Positions 1-12,635 are shown, counted from the first letter of the stretch. The stretch: DNA of 64,000 bases from Actinomadura terrae (GCF_022751215.1 NZ_JAICDG010000001.1:434001-498000), one strand, 5' to 3'. Numbers and translations: made by a program. Notes: generated from the letters alone by a model not told the origin.

Positions 1-317
1 CCCTGCGTGGTCGGGTCCTGCCACGCCTCGGCGACCCGCAGCACCGCCAGCGGCACGCCCTCCGGGTCCTGGAGGACGACCCGCTCCTGGCCCGTCAGCT
101 CCTTCGGCACGGCCAGCGTGACCGGCACCGGCCAGGGCGTCCCGTCGGCGAGCCGCCCGCCCGCGATCACCATGGCGGTGTCGAACGAGCCGAGGAACCC
201 CGTCAGCGGCCGGTACGCGCCGGCCAGCAGCAGCTCAAGATCGGCGAGCTCACGCGCGTCCGGTGTCCAGACGGGCAGGTCGCGCAGCGTGTCGGGCAGG
301 CCGGCGTCGGCGGTCAC
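1..317 (-). CDS. sat: Sulfate adenylyltransferase, N-terminal part (runs off the left edge)
   Basis: Only the first 105 codons lie in the window; the rest is beyond base 1. The start is GTG at 317, with GGAG six bases upstream. The peptide has the N-terminal PUA-like segment of ATP sulfurylase, including ELLLAGAYRPLTGFLGSFD around residues 28-46 and LQDPEGVPLAVLRV near residue 90. Members make adenosine phosphosulfate from sulfate and ATP in the cytoplasm, the first step of assimilation. Whether an APS kinase domain is fused downstream cannot be seen. It is the first of several sulfur genes here (ABC importer, cbs, metB, mca). Confidence 0.8.
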   Translation of the reverse strand, partial: MTADAGLPDTLRDLPVWTPDARELADLELLLAGAYRPLTGFLGSFDTAMVIAGGRLADGTPWPVPVTLAVPKELTGQERVVLQDPEGVPLAVLRVAEAWQDPTTQ

Positions 318-563
318 CGCGGTCTCCGATCCGGGCCCGGCGCGCGGCCGGGCCGATCCAGGTGGTTGGTCCAGGACGGCGGCTGGCCGCGCCGGCGGCG
401 GGTCGGGTTCCGCGTGACACGGGTCGGCGTGGGGGCCAGCCTTGGGGGGCCGGGTGGACGCCACCCCGCGTCCCCTCCTCCCGCAGGGAAAATACTGCGG
501 ACCTGCCCGTCCGCGCATCCCGGGGGCCCGGTGCCGGGCCCGGCGGCGGCACGGGCGGCGGTT

Positions 564-1571
564 TCAGATGACCCGGGCGAAGCGGTTCTCGGGTTTGCGG
601 ATGACCAGCGTGATCTCGCTGTGGTCCGCGGGGAGCCGCCCCCGGCTGAGCGCCGACACCAGCCGGCACAGCACGTCGGCGAGGCCGGTTCCGGCCCCGA
701 GCGCGTCGATGGCCTGCCGGGACGTGTACTCCTCGGCGATGACGAGCCCGCGCATCACGCAGTACCACTGCATGCCCTGGCGCGAGGCGACCCGGTCGTA
801 CACGGCGGCCGGCGGGTGGGCGGCCCGGCCGCGCCCGGCGCGGGGCTCGACCTCCTTGCGCGGCTCCGCCCGGCGGGGCTCGGGGAGGGCCTCGACCGCG
901 GCCGGTGTGGCCGGCGCGTCGGGTTCGTCGGACGTGGCGGGTGCTTCCGAGGGCGGTGCGGGCTCGGGGGCGGGCTGGGGGGCGACCAGGACGTCGCCCG
1001 GGTCGTCCGCCGGAGCGGCGGGCTCGGGGCCCGGCTCCGGTTTCGGTTCCGGGACGGGGTCGGGGTGCGGGACGCGGGCGTGCGTGCCCCGGGGCGTCCG
1101 GCCGGCGCGGGCCCGGCGCCGCCGTCCGGAGGCGTGCATCCAGCGGGGGAGGTGCCGGTCGAGGAACCCGAACGCGGTGTTGCGGTCGCGCAGGTGGACC
1201 AGCAGCAGCCCGCCCGGCTTCAGCGCGGCCACGAACCGGTCGAGGACGAGTTCGGCGTGCGGGACGCGCTCGATCAGGTAGGAGGCGTGCACGACGTCGT
1301 AGGCGCGCGGCGGCAGCGGCACCGTGCGCAGGTCGCCCAGATGCCAGGTGTCGAGGTCGGCGCGCTCGCAGGTGCGGGCGCGCAGCTCGGGCGCCTCCAC
1401 GTCGACGCCCGTGACCAGGCGGTCATGGTCGCCGAGGTCGAGCCCCTCGCCCCAGCCGCACCCCGCCTCCAGGATGTGGATCCGCTGTAGGGGCTTCTCT
1501 AGGGCGTACTGGCGGGCACGTTCGGAGAAGAGATCGCCGTCGCTGACCGGCGGCGTACGCAGATCGGTCAC
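564..1571 (-). CDS. SAM-dependent methyltransferase with a Pro/Ala/Glu linker and unknown C-terminal domain
   Basis: A 335-residue protein from GTG 1571 (VTDLRTPPVSDGDLF). The N-terminal ~150 residues form a class I methyltransferase fold: motif I is ILEAGCGWGEGLDLG, followed by VTGVDVEAPEL and a later ALKPGGLLLVHLRD strand. Then comes a basic patch and ~80 residues rich in Pro, Ala and Glu, probably disordered. The last ~75 residues form a compact unrecognised segment (WYCVMRGLVIAEEYTSRQAI to ITLVIRKPENRF). The substrate cannot be inferred. The gene diverges from mfd across 273 bp containing an inverted repeat TGCCCA-TTGT-TGGGCA (1614-1629). An upstream in-frame start is possible, but the reading frame there looks like a shadow of mfd. 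Confidence 0.75.
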   Translation of the reverse strand: MTDLRTPPVSDGDLFSERARQYALEKPLQRIHILEAGCGWGEGLDLGDHDRLVTGVDVEAPELRARTCERADLDTWHLGDLRTVPLPPRAYDVVHASYLIERVPHAELVLDRFVAALKPGGLLLVHLRDRNTAFGFLDRHLPRWMHASGRRRRARAGRTPRGTHARVPHPDPVPEPKPEPGPEPAAPADDPGDVLVAPQPAPEPAPPSEAPATSDEPDAPATPAAVEALPEPRRAEPRKEVEPRAGRGRAAHPPAAVYDRVASRQGMQWYCVMRGLVIAEEYTSRQAIDALGAGTGLADVLCRLVSALSRGRLPADHSEITLVIRKPENRFARVI

Positions 1572-1844
1572 AGTCTCGCAGCGTAATCGTCCGACTGCAC
1601 TCTGTCCGCTATTTGCCCATTGTTGGGCACGGCCGTGTCGCGTGCCGACCGGACCACTTCCGCCGGGGCGCCGCGCGGGCGGGTATCCGGGGGCCTCCGG
1701 GGGGCGCGTACCCTGGTACGGGCACCGGGTCCGGACGGATTCCGGTTCTTCGGGCTGCCCTGGCGACCGGTGGGCGGCCCGCGCGCACCGGCCGGTGCGT
1801 CCCTCAGCGGCGGACCTCAGCGGCGGATCGAGTAGCTGGCGAAG

Positions 1845-5396
<3,552 letters not shown>

Positions 5397-5438
5397 GCTG
5401 GCGCGGTCCTGAAATGATCAACGACGAGATGGGGTCCC

Positions 5439-6107
5439 GTGTTCGGTAGGTCCGTGAAGATCGCGGCGGCCGCCCTGGTGGCGGCCGGCGCGCTGGCCGG
5501 GTGCGGCGACGCGCCGAAGCCCGGTACCGCCGCCATCGTGGGTGACGACCGCATCACGGTCACCTCCCTCAGCCAGACCGTCCGCGACTGGCGCACGCAG
5601 TTCAAGAACGACGCGCTCGCCAACCGGATCCGCGCCGGGGCCGCGGGCCAGGGCGACCAGCTCGGCACCGAGGCGGGCGAGTCCGACCTGCGCATGGCGC
5701 TGACGCTGCTGGTGAACTTCCAGGTCGTCGAGAGGCTGGCGAAGGAGCAGGGCGTGGCGGTGCCGGACGGCCGCACCGACGACGTCCTGCGCGAGATGAA
5801 CCAGCAGCCGGGCGGCGCCACCTCGATCACGCTGGCGAGCGGGCTGCCCGGCGACCGGTCCCGCGACCTGGCCCGCTTCGTCGCGACCAAGCGGCTGCTG
5901 CTGGAGCGGCTCGGCTCCGACGGCAACCCGCAGAGCCCCGCGACGATGCAGGCGGGCCAGCGCTACACCCAGCTCATCCGCGGCACCGCGGGCCGCCTGC
6001 ACATCGAGGTCAACCCCAGGTACGGGACGTTCGACCCGCTGCGCGGCAACGTCGGCCAGGTCGCCTACCGGCTGTCCAGCCCCGAGTCGGGCCTCGACCG
6101 CTCATGA
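5439..6107 (+). CDS. SurA N-terminal-like lipoprotein (LpqU-position gene)
   Basis: A 222-residue predicted lipoprotein starting at GTG 5439 after GGGG. The signal peptide (FGRSVKIAAAALVAAGALAGC) ends in lipobox LAGC, so the mature protein should be tethered to the outer face of the membrane. The body resembles the SurA N-terminal chaperone domain (IVGDDRITVTSLSQTVRDW then a helical ALTLLVNFQVVERLAKEQG). No PPIase (rotamase) domain follows. It sits between mfd and mazG and overlaps mazG by four bases (ATGA), implying coupled translation. A role as a secreted-protein chaperone is inferred from the fold only. Confidence 0.8.
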   Translation: MFGRSVKIAAAALVAAGALAGCGDAPKPGTAAIVGDDRITVTSLSQTVRDWRTQFKNDALANRIRAGAAGQGDQLGTEAGESDLRMALTLLVNFQVVERLAKEQGVAVPDGRTDDVLREMNQQPGGATSITLASGLPGDRSRDLARFVATKRLLLERLGSDGNPQSPATMQAGQRYTQLIRGTAGRLHIEVNPRYGTFDPLRGNVGQVAYRLSSPESGLDRS

Positions 6108-7129
6108 GCCTGACCCTGCTCGCCACCACGCACCGCGTGGCGCCCGGCCTGCTGACGTGGAAGGCGTGGGAGGCGCTCCGGTCGGCCGCGCGGGTGCGGG
6201 TGCGGGCCGGGCATCCGCTGCTGCCGTACCTGCGCGACGCCGGGATCACGCCCGAGGAGGTCGCCGCCCCCGACGCGTTCGACCTGGTCGCGGCGGCGCG
6301 GCGGGAGGACGTCGTGTGGGTCGCGGCGCCCGAGGGCGACGAGGCGCTGATGCGCGAGGTCGGCACGCTCGTCCTGGACGACCCGCTGGACGTGGAGGTG
6401 CTGCACGGCTCCTACGACCTGCCCGGCGCGCGGGTGCTCGACCTGGTCTCGGTGATGGAGACGCTGCGCCGCGAGTGCCCGTGGGACCGGGAGCAGACGC
6501 ACGAGACGCTCGTTCCGTACCTGCTGGAGGAGGCCTACGAGGTCCTCGACACGATCGAGTCCGGCGACCTCGGGGCGCTGCGGGAGGAGCTCGGCGACGT
6601 GCTGTTGCAGGTCGCGTTCCACGCGGTGGTGGCGTCCGAGCGCGACGACGAGACCGCGTTCACGATCGACGACGTCGCGGGCGCGATCGTCGACAAGCTC
6701 GTCCGGCGGCACCCGCACGTGTTCGCGGACGTGTCGGTCTCCGGCGCCGACGAGGTCGACGCCAACTGGGAGCAGATCAAGGCGGCGGAGCGGGCGGAGA
6801 AGAGCGGCGCCGAGGCGTCCGCGCTGGACGGCGTGCCGATGGGCCAGCCCGCGCTGTCGCTGGCGGCCCAGCTCCAGCGCCGGGCCCGGCGGATGGGCGC
6901 GCCGCAGGACCTCGCCCCGGCCACGAATGGTGCCCTGACCTCGGAGAACGGTTCGGACGCCGGTTCCGGCTCCGGGTCGGATGTCGGAAGCGACCTCGGC
7001 GTAAGGCTTTTCGCGCTCGTCCGGGAGGCGGGCGAGCGGGGCGTTGATCCCGAGGCGGAGTTGCGCGCGGTTTCGCGGGTATTCCGCGATCGTGTCAGAG
7101 TCTGGGAAAGGCGCGGACGGGACGCCTGA
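6104..7129 (+). CDS. mazG: Nucleoside triphosphate pyrophosphohydrolase MazG
   Basis: A 341-residue protein whose ATG overlaps the preceding stop. The first ~115 residues are the N-terminal extension seen in mycobacterial MazG. The catalytic all-alpha MazG domain begins near residue 120 with METLRRECPWDREQTHETL. It carries the metal-binding EExxE of LLEEAYEVLDTI and the ExxD of REELGDVLLQVAFH. It hydrolyses noncanonical NTPs to NMP and pyrophosphate. A Ser/Gly/Asp-rich insert (NGSDAGSGSGSDVGSDLG) precedes the terminal helix. Context and length match actinobacterial mazG next to mfd and eno. Confidence 0.93.
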   Translation: MSLTLLATTHRVAPGLLTWKAWEALRSAARVRVRAGHPLLPYLRDAGITPEEVAAPDAFDLVAAARREDVVWVAAPEGDEALMREVGTLVLDDPLDVEVLHGSYDLPGARVLDLVSVMETLRRECPWDREQTHETLVPYLLEEAYEVLDTIESGDLGALREELGDVLLQVAFHAVVASERDDETAFTIDDVAGAIVDKLVRRHPHVFADVSVSGADEVDANWEQIKAAERAEKSGAEASALDGVPMGQPALSLAAQLQRRARRMGAPQDLAPATNGALTSENGSDAGSGSGSDVGSDLGVRLFALVREAGERGVDPEAELRAVSRVFRDRVRVWERRGRDA

Positions 7130-7187
7130 TTCGGGGGATACCGCCCGAAGAATCTTCGATGGGGTGGTCCGGCGGGTGTCGCCCGTC

Positions 7188-7193
7188 TACCCT
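7188..7193 (+). promoter_or_regulatory. Candidate -10 element TACCCT for a leaderless PBP transcript
   Basis: TACCCT ends seven bases before GTG 7200, the spacing expected if transcription starts at the start codon. No clear -35 is visible. The same layout (TAnnnT, seven bases, start codon) recurs at 35858 and 38860. Confidence 0.4.
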
Positions 7194-7199
7194 GAGCGC

Positions 7200-9653
7200 G
7201 TGCCGATCAAGGCAGGAAACGGCGGCCGGGGCCCGCTCCCCACCCCGAAACGCCGCCGGCGCCGGGTGCTCACCGCGTCCACGACGCGCGCCGAGAAGGC
7301 CCGGGCGCTCCGCGGGCTGGGCGCGCTCGGCGGGCTGTCGGGCGTGCTGGTCGCGCTGATGATCCTGCCCACCGCCTGCACCGCCGGGGTCGGCACCCGC
7401 GACGCCGCGCACTGGTTCGGGAGCGAGCCGGAGGGGCTGAGCACGTCCGGCGTGCCGCAGCGCTCCCGCATCCTCGCCGCCGACGGCTCGACGATCGCGA
7501 CGTTCTTCTACCAGAACCGGGTGGACGTCCCGCTCAAGGGCATCGCGCCGATCGCGCGCCGTGCCGTCCTCGCCATCGAGGACAGCCGCTTCTACGAGCA
7601 CGGCGCGATCGACTCCCAGGGCACGCTGCGGGCGCTGGCCAGCAACCTGAGCAACGGCAAGGTGACGCAGGGCGGCTCGGGCATCACCCAGCAGTACGTC
7701 AAGAACCTGCTGCTGACCACCGCCGACTCGCGGGCCGAGCAGCGCGCCGCCAAGGAGATCTCGCCCGCCCGCAAGATCCGCGAGCTGCGGTACGCGGTGG
7801 CGCTGGAGAAGCGCTACCCCAAGGACGAGATCCTCCGCCGCTACCTCAACATCGCCTACTACGGCGACGGCGCGTACGGGATCGAGGCCGCGGCGCGGCA
7901 CTACTTCTCCAAGCCCGCGGCCAAGCTGGACCTCGCCGAGTCCGCGCTGCTGGCCGCCGTGATCCGCTACCCCTACGCCTACGATCCCGTCCACCATCCG
8001 GGCGTGGCCCGCGAGCGCCGCGACATCGTGCTCCGCCGGATGGCCGAGCTCGGCTGGATCGACCACGCGACGGCGGAGGCGACCGCGCGGCAGCCGATCG
8101 CGCTGCGCGTCCAGGACGCCAGGAGCGGCTGCGTCACCAGCGGGGCGCCGTTCTTCTGCGACTACGTCCAGCGGGAGATCCTCACCAGCCCGGTCTTCGG
8201 GAAGACGCCGCAGGAACGGGAGAAGCTGCTCAAACGGGGCGGCCTCACCATCCGCACGACGCTGGACCGGCGGGCGCAGCGGGCCGCGCAGAAGGCCGTG
8301 GACGGGCACGTCCCGCGCAGGAACTCCGCGCACAAGGCCGCCGCCGAGGCGATGGTCGAGCCCGGCACCGGCGAGATCAAGGCGATGGTCGTGGACCGCA
8401 CGCTCGGGCCCGACCGGGAACGCGGCAAGACCTGGATCAACTTCGCCGCCGACGCCGACCACGGCTCCAGCATCGGCATGCAGGCCGGGTCGACGTTCAA
8501 GGCGTTCACGCTGGCCGCCGCGCTGGACGACGGCCTGCCGTTCGGGACGCGGCTGATGGCGCCGCGCTCCTACACCGCCGTCGGCTACCGCGACTGCAAG
8601 GGCCGCAGCCGCGGCGACCCGGGCACACCGCTGCGCAACGCCGCCGACGGCGAGGGCGGCAAGAGCTTCAGCCTCGTCACCGGGACGCACCACTCGGTGA
8701 ACACGTTCTTCCTCGCGCTGGAGAAGAAGGTCGGGCTGTGCGAGACCGTCCGGATGGCGGAGAAGCTCGGGATGCGGCAGGCCGACGGCGACCCGCTGGA
8801 GCAGTACCCCTCGTTCACGCTCGGGTTCAACCCCGTCTCTCCGGTGCGGCTCGCGGCGGCGTACGCGGCGTTCGGCGCGCGCGGCCGGTACTGCTCGCCG
8901 ATCGCGATCCGGCGGGTCACCGACGCGTCCGGGCACCAGATCAAGGTGCCGGGCGCGGGGTGCAAGCAGGCCATCGACAAGGACGTGGCGGACGCCGTCA
9001 ACTACGTCCTGAGCGGCGTGCTGACCAAGGGCACCGCCAAGGGGCTCGGGCTCGGACGCCCGGCCGCCGGGAAGACCGGCACCGTCGACAACTTCTCCGC
9101 CGCCTGGTTCGCCGGGTACACGCCCGAGCTGGCGTCGGCCGTGTGGGTCGGGGACCCGCGCGGCGGCTACCGCTACCCCATGCAGGACCTGTGCATGGAC
9201 GGGGAGTGCTACGGGGCCGTGTTCGGCGCGACGATCCCCGCGCCGATCTGGCAGCAGAGCATGCTCGGCGCCCTGGCCGACACGCCCGCCGGGTCGTTCC
9301 ACCGCCCGCCGTCGCACTTCTTCAGCAAGGGCTCGGGCGAGGACAAGGCGAAGGTGCCCGACGTGCGCGGGATGAGGCCCGTCGAGGCCGTCGCGAAGCT
9401 GCGCGCCGCCGGGTTCAGGACGCGCGTCGGGGCGCCCGTCGAGTCGGAGAAGTACCCGAAGGGCACCGTCGCCGAGATGGAGCCGGGCGCGCGCACCGCC
9501 GAGCCCGGCGACACGATCACGCTGCGGCCCAGCAAGGGCCCGGGACGGCGGCCGTGGCCCGGTGACGGCGGCGACGGCGGTGACGGCGGTGGGGGCGGCG
9601 ACGAGCAGGTCCCGGTTCCGCCGATCACGTTCCCGCCCGGATTGCCTCACTGA
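7200..9653 (+). CDS. Class A penicillin-binding protein (transglycosylase/transpeptidase, PASTA)
   Basis: An 817-residue bifunctional peptidoglycan synthase from GTG 7200; the longer upstream frame looks like read-through of intergenic sequence. After a basic cytoplasmic tail there is one membrane anchor (residues ~45-60). The GT51 domain has EDSRFYEHGAID (from residue ~127), GGSGITQQYVKN and the RELRYAVALEKRY region. The transpeptidase domain has SxxK in GSTFKAF (Ser431, Lys434), SVN at ~499 and KTG at ~625. One PASTA repeat (VPDVRGMRPVEAVAKLRAAG) occupies ~715-775, then a Gly/Asp-rich tail and a Pro-rich end. It acts outside the membrane in wall growth. Confidence 0.95.
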   Translation: MPIKAGNGGRGPLPTPKRRRRRVLTASTTRAEKARALRGLGALGGLSGVLVALMILPTACTAGVGTRDAAHWFGSEPEGLSTSGVPQRSRILAADGSTIATFFYQNRVDVPLKGIAPIARRAVLAIEDSRFYEHGAIDSQGTLRALASNLSNGKVTQGGSGITQQYVKNLLLTTADSRAEQRAAKEISPARKIRELRYAVALEKRYPKDEILRRYLNIAYYGDGAYGIEAAARHYFSKPAAKLDLAESALLAAVIRYPYAYDPVHHPGVARERRDIVLRRMAELGWIDHATAEATARQPIALRVQDARSGCVTSGAPFFCDYVQREILTSPVFGKTPQEREKLLKRGGLTIRTTLDRRAQRAAQKAVDGHVPRRNSAHKAAAEAMVEPGTGEIKAMVVDRTLGPDRERGKTWINFAADADHGSSIGMQAGSTFKAFTLAAALDDGLPFGTRLMAPRSYTAVGYRDCKGRSRGDPGTPLRNAADGEGGKSFSLVTGTHHSVNTFFLALEKKVGLCETVRMAEKLGMRQADGDPLEQYPSFTLGFNPVSPVRLAAAYAAFGARGRYCSPIAIRRVTDASGHQIKVPGAGCKQAIDKDVADAVNYVLSGVLTKGTAKGLGLGRPAAGKTGTVDNFSAAWFAGYTPELASAVWVGDPRGGYRYPMQDLCMDGECYGAVFGATIPAPIWQQSMLGALADTPAGSFHRPPSHFFSKGSGEDKAKVPDVRGMRPVEAVAKLRAAGFRTRVGAPVESEKYPKGTVAEMEPGARTAEPGDTITLRPSKGPGRRPWPGDGGDGGDGGGGGDEQVPVPPITFPPGLPH

Positions 9654-9750
9654 CCTGCTCTTTCCCTACCCCGGCCGTGTGATCGGCGGGCCTTCGGGTA
9701 GATCGACTCGCGGGGGCCGGCGCCCTCGCAGTGATCGATCGGGGGATGCC

Positions 9751-10698
9751 ATGCGAGCCATCGCCGTGCCGGAGTACGGCGCCACACCCGAGATGACGCG
9801 CGTGCCGCGTCCGGAGCCCGGGCCGGGCGAGCTGCTGGTGAAGCTCATCGCGGCCGGGGTGAACACGCTGGACTGGCGGATCGCCGAGGGCGCGCTCAAG
9901 GACTCGGTCGACGCGGCGTTCCCGCTCGTCCTCGGCCGGGACGGCGCGGGCGTCGTCGAGGACGTCGGGCCCGGCGTCACGCGGCTGCGGCACGGCGAGC
10001 AGGTCTACGGGTGCCTGTCCGCGGTCGCGCGCGGCCTCGGTACCTACGCCGAGTACGCCGTCGTCGACCAGCACGGCCCGGTCGGGCGCATCCCGGACGG
10101 CCTCGTCTACACCGACGCGGCGGCGGTGCCGACCGCGTGCATGACCGCGCTGGAGCTGGTCGAGGCGGCGGAGGTCGCCGCCGGGCAGGTCGTCCTCGTG
10201 GTGGGCGCGACCGGCGGGGTCGGCCGGGCCGTGGTGCAGCTGGCCGCCGCGTCCGGCGCCAGGGTGATCGCGACCGCCCGGCGCGCGCTGGCGGAGGAGA
10301 TCCGGGGCCTCGGCGCGGCCGCGACCGTCGACCCGTCGGCGGGCGTCCTCAACGACCAGGTGTTCGCCGCGCACCCCGGCGGCCTCGACGCGATCATCGA
10401 CCTGGCCAGCGACGCCGCGCGGACGGAGGCGCTCGCGCAGCTCCTGCGTCCGGGCGGGACCTATGCCTGTACGACGTGGGCGGTGAACCCGGACGCGATG
10501 GCCGCCCGCCGGATCCGCGGGATCAACCTCGACGGCACGCCCACGGGGGCGCTGCTGGAGCGCGTCTCCGCCCTCCTAGACTCGGGTGGGTTGCGGGTCG
10601 CGGTCGAGCGGGAGGTGCCGCTGGACGCGGCGCCCGGCGCGCTCGCCGACGACCGCGCCGGACCCGCCCGCCCGGGCGCGACCGTCATCCGGATCTAG
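9751..10698 (+). CDS. Zinc-independent MDR-family NAD(P)-dependent alcohol dehydrogenase/quinone oxidoreductase
   Basis: A 315-residue medium-chain dehydrogenase/reductase starting at ATG 9751, nine bases after GGGGGA. The N-terminal GroES-like domain (PGPGELLVKLIAAGVNTLDWRI) precedes a Rossmann domain with the nucleotide motif VVGATGGVGRAVVQLAA. The catalytic-zinc Cys/His set of true alcohol dehydrogenases is not visible, so it is closer to quinone oxidoreductases. The substrate is unknown. The next small gene begins nine bases after its stop and probably shares the transcript. Confidence 0.85.
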   Translation: MRAIAVPEYGATPEMTRVPRPEPGPGELLVKLIAAGVNTLDWRIAEGALKDSVDAAFPLVLGRDGAGVVEDVGPGVTRLRHGEQVYGCLSAVARGLGTYAEYAVVDQHGPVGRIPDGLVYTDAAAVPTACMTALELVEAAEVAAGQVVLVVGATGGVGRAVVQLAAASGARVIATARRALAEEIRGLGAAATVDPSAGVLNDQVFAAHPGGLDAIIDLASDAARTEALAQLLRPGGTYACTTWAVNPDAMAARRIRGINLDGTPTGALLERVSALLDSGGLRVAVEREVPLDAAPGALADDRAGPARPGATVIRI

Positions 10699-10707
10699 GA
10701 GGGCACC

Positions 10708-10926
10708 ATGGGCGAGGACGGCGCCGAGGGCGACAAGCGGGAGCGGCTGCGCACGGTCGAGGCGGACATCGAGCGGCTGCGCGCCGAGCTGCCGCGGCCG
10801 ACCGAGGACGCGGCCGACTTCGTCGACGCGGGCCAGAACCTCACGGCCCGCCAGGAGCTGGGCGGCCAGATCGAGGCGCTGGAGAACGAACGGCAGCGCC
10901 TGCGCGACGACCTGGGCCTCGACTGA
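10708..10926 (+). CDS. Small charged coiled-coil protein, function unknown
   Basis: A 72-residue protein with a strong ribosome site (AGGAGGG, five bases before ATG 10708). It is almost entirely charged helix with heptad-like spacing (RLRTVEADIERLRAEL and ALENERQRLRDDLGL), separated by a short Pro/Asp segment. No membrane segment or catalytic motif is visible. It follows the oxidoreductase closely and ends before a convergent, hairpin-rich spacer. I do not recognise the family. Confidence 0.7.
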   Translation: MGEDGAEGDKRERLRTVEADIERLRAELPRPTEDAADFVDAGQNLTARQELGGQIEALENERQRLRDDLGLD

Positions 10927-11005
10927 GCCCCGACCCGGGCCGGGTCGCGGGCTAGCTAGGGCGCGTATCAAGTGGCCTCAGCCATCACGCGGGCGCGCTA
11001 GCTGA

Positions 11006-11120
11006 GCGGTGGGGCCGAAGCCGAAGGCGAGGCCCCACCGCGAAGATCGCGAAGCGATCCGCGCCCGCAAAGGCACGGTCACGGCCGCGAGCCGCCAGGC
11101 GAGCGGCCGTGGGCCGTGAC
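11006..11120. terminator. Cluster of three hairpins between convergent genes
   Basis: Three dyads follow one another. The first has 11-bp perfect arms at 11006-11016 and 11031-11041, with an inner GCC-GAA-GGC. The second is GATCGC-GAA-GCGATC at 11045-11059. The third has ACGGCCGC (11081-11088) with GCGGCCGT (11103-11110), overlapping an alternative pairing of GTCACGGCC (11078) with GGCCGTGAC (11112). They lie between the coiled-coil gene and the kinase, which converge, so they probably end transcription from both sides. There is no long T-run. Confidence 0.6.
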
Positions 11121-12449
11121 TTAAATAGACAGAGCGGGCAGGCGCAGGACGAAACGGGCGCCGCGCACCCCGTCCGCGCGGTCGGTCAGCACGAGCGTGC
11201 CGCCGTGCGCCTCCGCGATGTCCAGCGAGATCGCGAGGCCGAGCCCGGTGCCGCCCGCGTCCCGGTGCCGCCCCTCCGCGAGGCGGGTGAAGCGCTCGAA
11301 CACCCGCTCGCGGTCCTCGGGCGCGATCCCGACGCCGTCGTCGATGACCTCGACCAGCGCGGTCGCGGGCAGCACGGTCCCGACGATCACCGTCACCGCG
11401 CGCTCGGCGTGCCGGTCGGCGTTGTCGATCAGGTTGGTCAGCAGCCGCGCGAGCTCGCTGCGCCCGCCGTTCACCCGCACCGGCCCCTCCGACAGGACCG
11501 TCACCTGGGCGCGGCGGGGGCGGCGCAGCACCTCCTGGTCCACCAGCTCGGTCAGGTCGACGACCTCGCGGGTGAAGTCGCGGTCGGCCTCCAGCCGGGC
11601 GAGCGCCAGCAGGTCGTCGACCACGGCCGTCACCCGGTCGGTGTTGTTGAGGATCGCCTGGAGCGTCTCGGGCAGGTCGGTGGCGTCCGGGTCGGCCAGG
11701 GCCAGCTCCAGCTCCGTCCGCAGCCCGGTCAGCGGACTGCGCAGCTCGTGCGAGACGTCGGAGACGAACGCCCGCTGCCGCGCGACGGCCTGCTCCAGCC
11801 GGTCGAGGGTCGCGTTGACGCTGCGGGCGAGCAGCGCCACCTCGTCCCGGCGGGGCGGCACCGGCACCCGGCGCTCCAGGTCGGTCGCGGTGATCTCGTC
11901 CAGCTCCCGGCGGATCGCGTCGACCGGACGCAGCGTCCGGCTCGCCGACAGCCAGGTCGCGTACCCGGTGAGCCCGCAGATCACCGGGATACCGAGCGCC
12001 AGCAGCCCCGCCATCAGCGGGCGCGGCAGCAGGCCCGGCTCGGGCGCGAGCGTGTAGACGAGCCGCTGCCCCCGCCCCATCCCCGCCCGGTACACCACGA
12101 CCTGGAAGCACCGGCCGTGCGGCGCGTCCACCGAGCAGATGTGCCCGTCGCCGCGGGTGTCGCCGGACGCCGGCGGCGCGAACCGGACGGGCCGGCGCCC
12201 GTCCATCGCGGCGCTGGAGGAGACGACCCGGCCCTGGAGGTCCTGGACCTGCTGGAGCCCCCCGTCGGGGCTGTAGACCCGCGGCCCGAGCGTCCCCGTG
12301 AGGATCTCGGCGACGACCCGGCGGCCCTCCCGGGCGAGGTCGTGCTCCTGGTCGGCGGTGGCCTGCCGTCTGAGCAGCACCAGCAGCACCACGTACAGGG
12401 CGGTGGACAGCACGAGCGCCGCGAGGACCGCCGACACCGTCACCCGCAC
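11121..12449 (-). CDS. Membrane sensor histidine kinase (orphan within the window)
   Basis: A 442-residue kinase from GTG 12449, with GGAG six bases upstream. Residues 5-27 form the first membrane helix. A ~105-residue extracellular loop holds two cysteines (HICSVDAPHGRC), and the second helix is near 145-165. HAMP follows (RTLRPVDAIRRELDEI), then HisKA with the phospho-acceptor in VSHELRSPLTG (His234). HATPase has the N box NLIDNADRHA, G1 DDGVGIAPEDR and G2 GGTGLGLAI. No response regulator lies beside it. The signal is unknown; the cysteine pair suggests a disulfide-stabilised sensor loop. Confidence 0.93.
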   Translation of the reverse strand: MRVTVSAVLAALVLSTALYVVLLVLLRRQATADQEHDLAREGRRVVAEILTGTLGPRVYSPDGGLQQVQDLQGRVVSSSAAMDGRRPVRFAPPASGDTRGDGHICSVDAPHGRCFQVVVYRAGMGRGQRLVYTLAPEPGLLPRPLMAGLLALGIPVICGLTGYATWLSASRTLRPVDAIRRELDEITATDLERRVPVPPRRDEVALLARSVNATLDRLEQAVARQRAFVSDVSHELRSPLTGLRTELELALADPDATDLPETLQAILNNTDRVTAVVDDLLALARLEADRDFTREVVDLTELVDQEVLRRPRRAQVTVLSEGPVRVNGGRSELARLLTNLIDNADRHAERAVTVIVGTVLPATALVEVIDDGVGIAPEDRERVFERFTRLAEGRHRDAGGTGLGLAISLDIAEAHGGTLVLTDRADGVRGARFVLRLPALSI

Positions 12450-12635
12450 CCGGATCTCCGGGTGCCGGAGCGCGGCCCGCCAGAGCCAGCGGGTCAGGCT
12501 CCTGGGGAACGGACGGGACCGGACACGGATGACGACCTCCCACGGTATGGGGCACTACCCGTTCTTCCTTGCCAGAACAGGGCAAACGGGACCGTGGGCG
12601 GCGGGTAAAAAGATCGTCCCATCGCGGAAGCCGAA

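Noticed and set aside
7095..9650. An 851-codon minus-strand frame opposite the PBP gene
   Set aside because: Arg/Pro/Gly-rich shadow translation without any domain; the plus-strand PBP has all family motifs.
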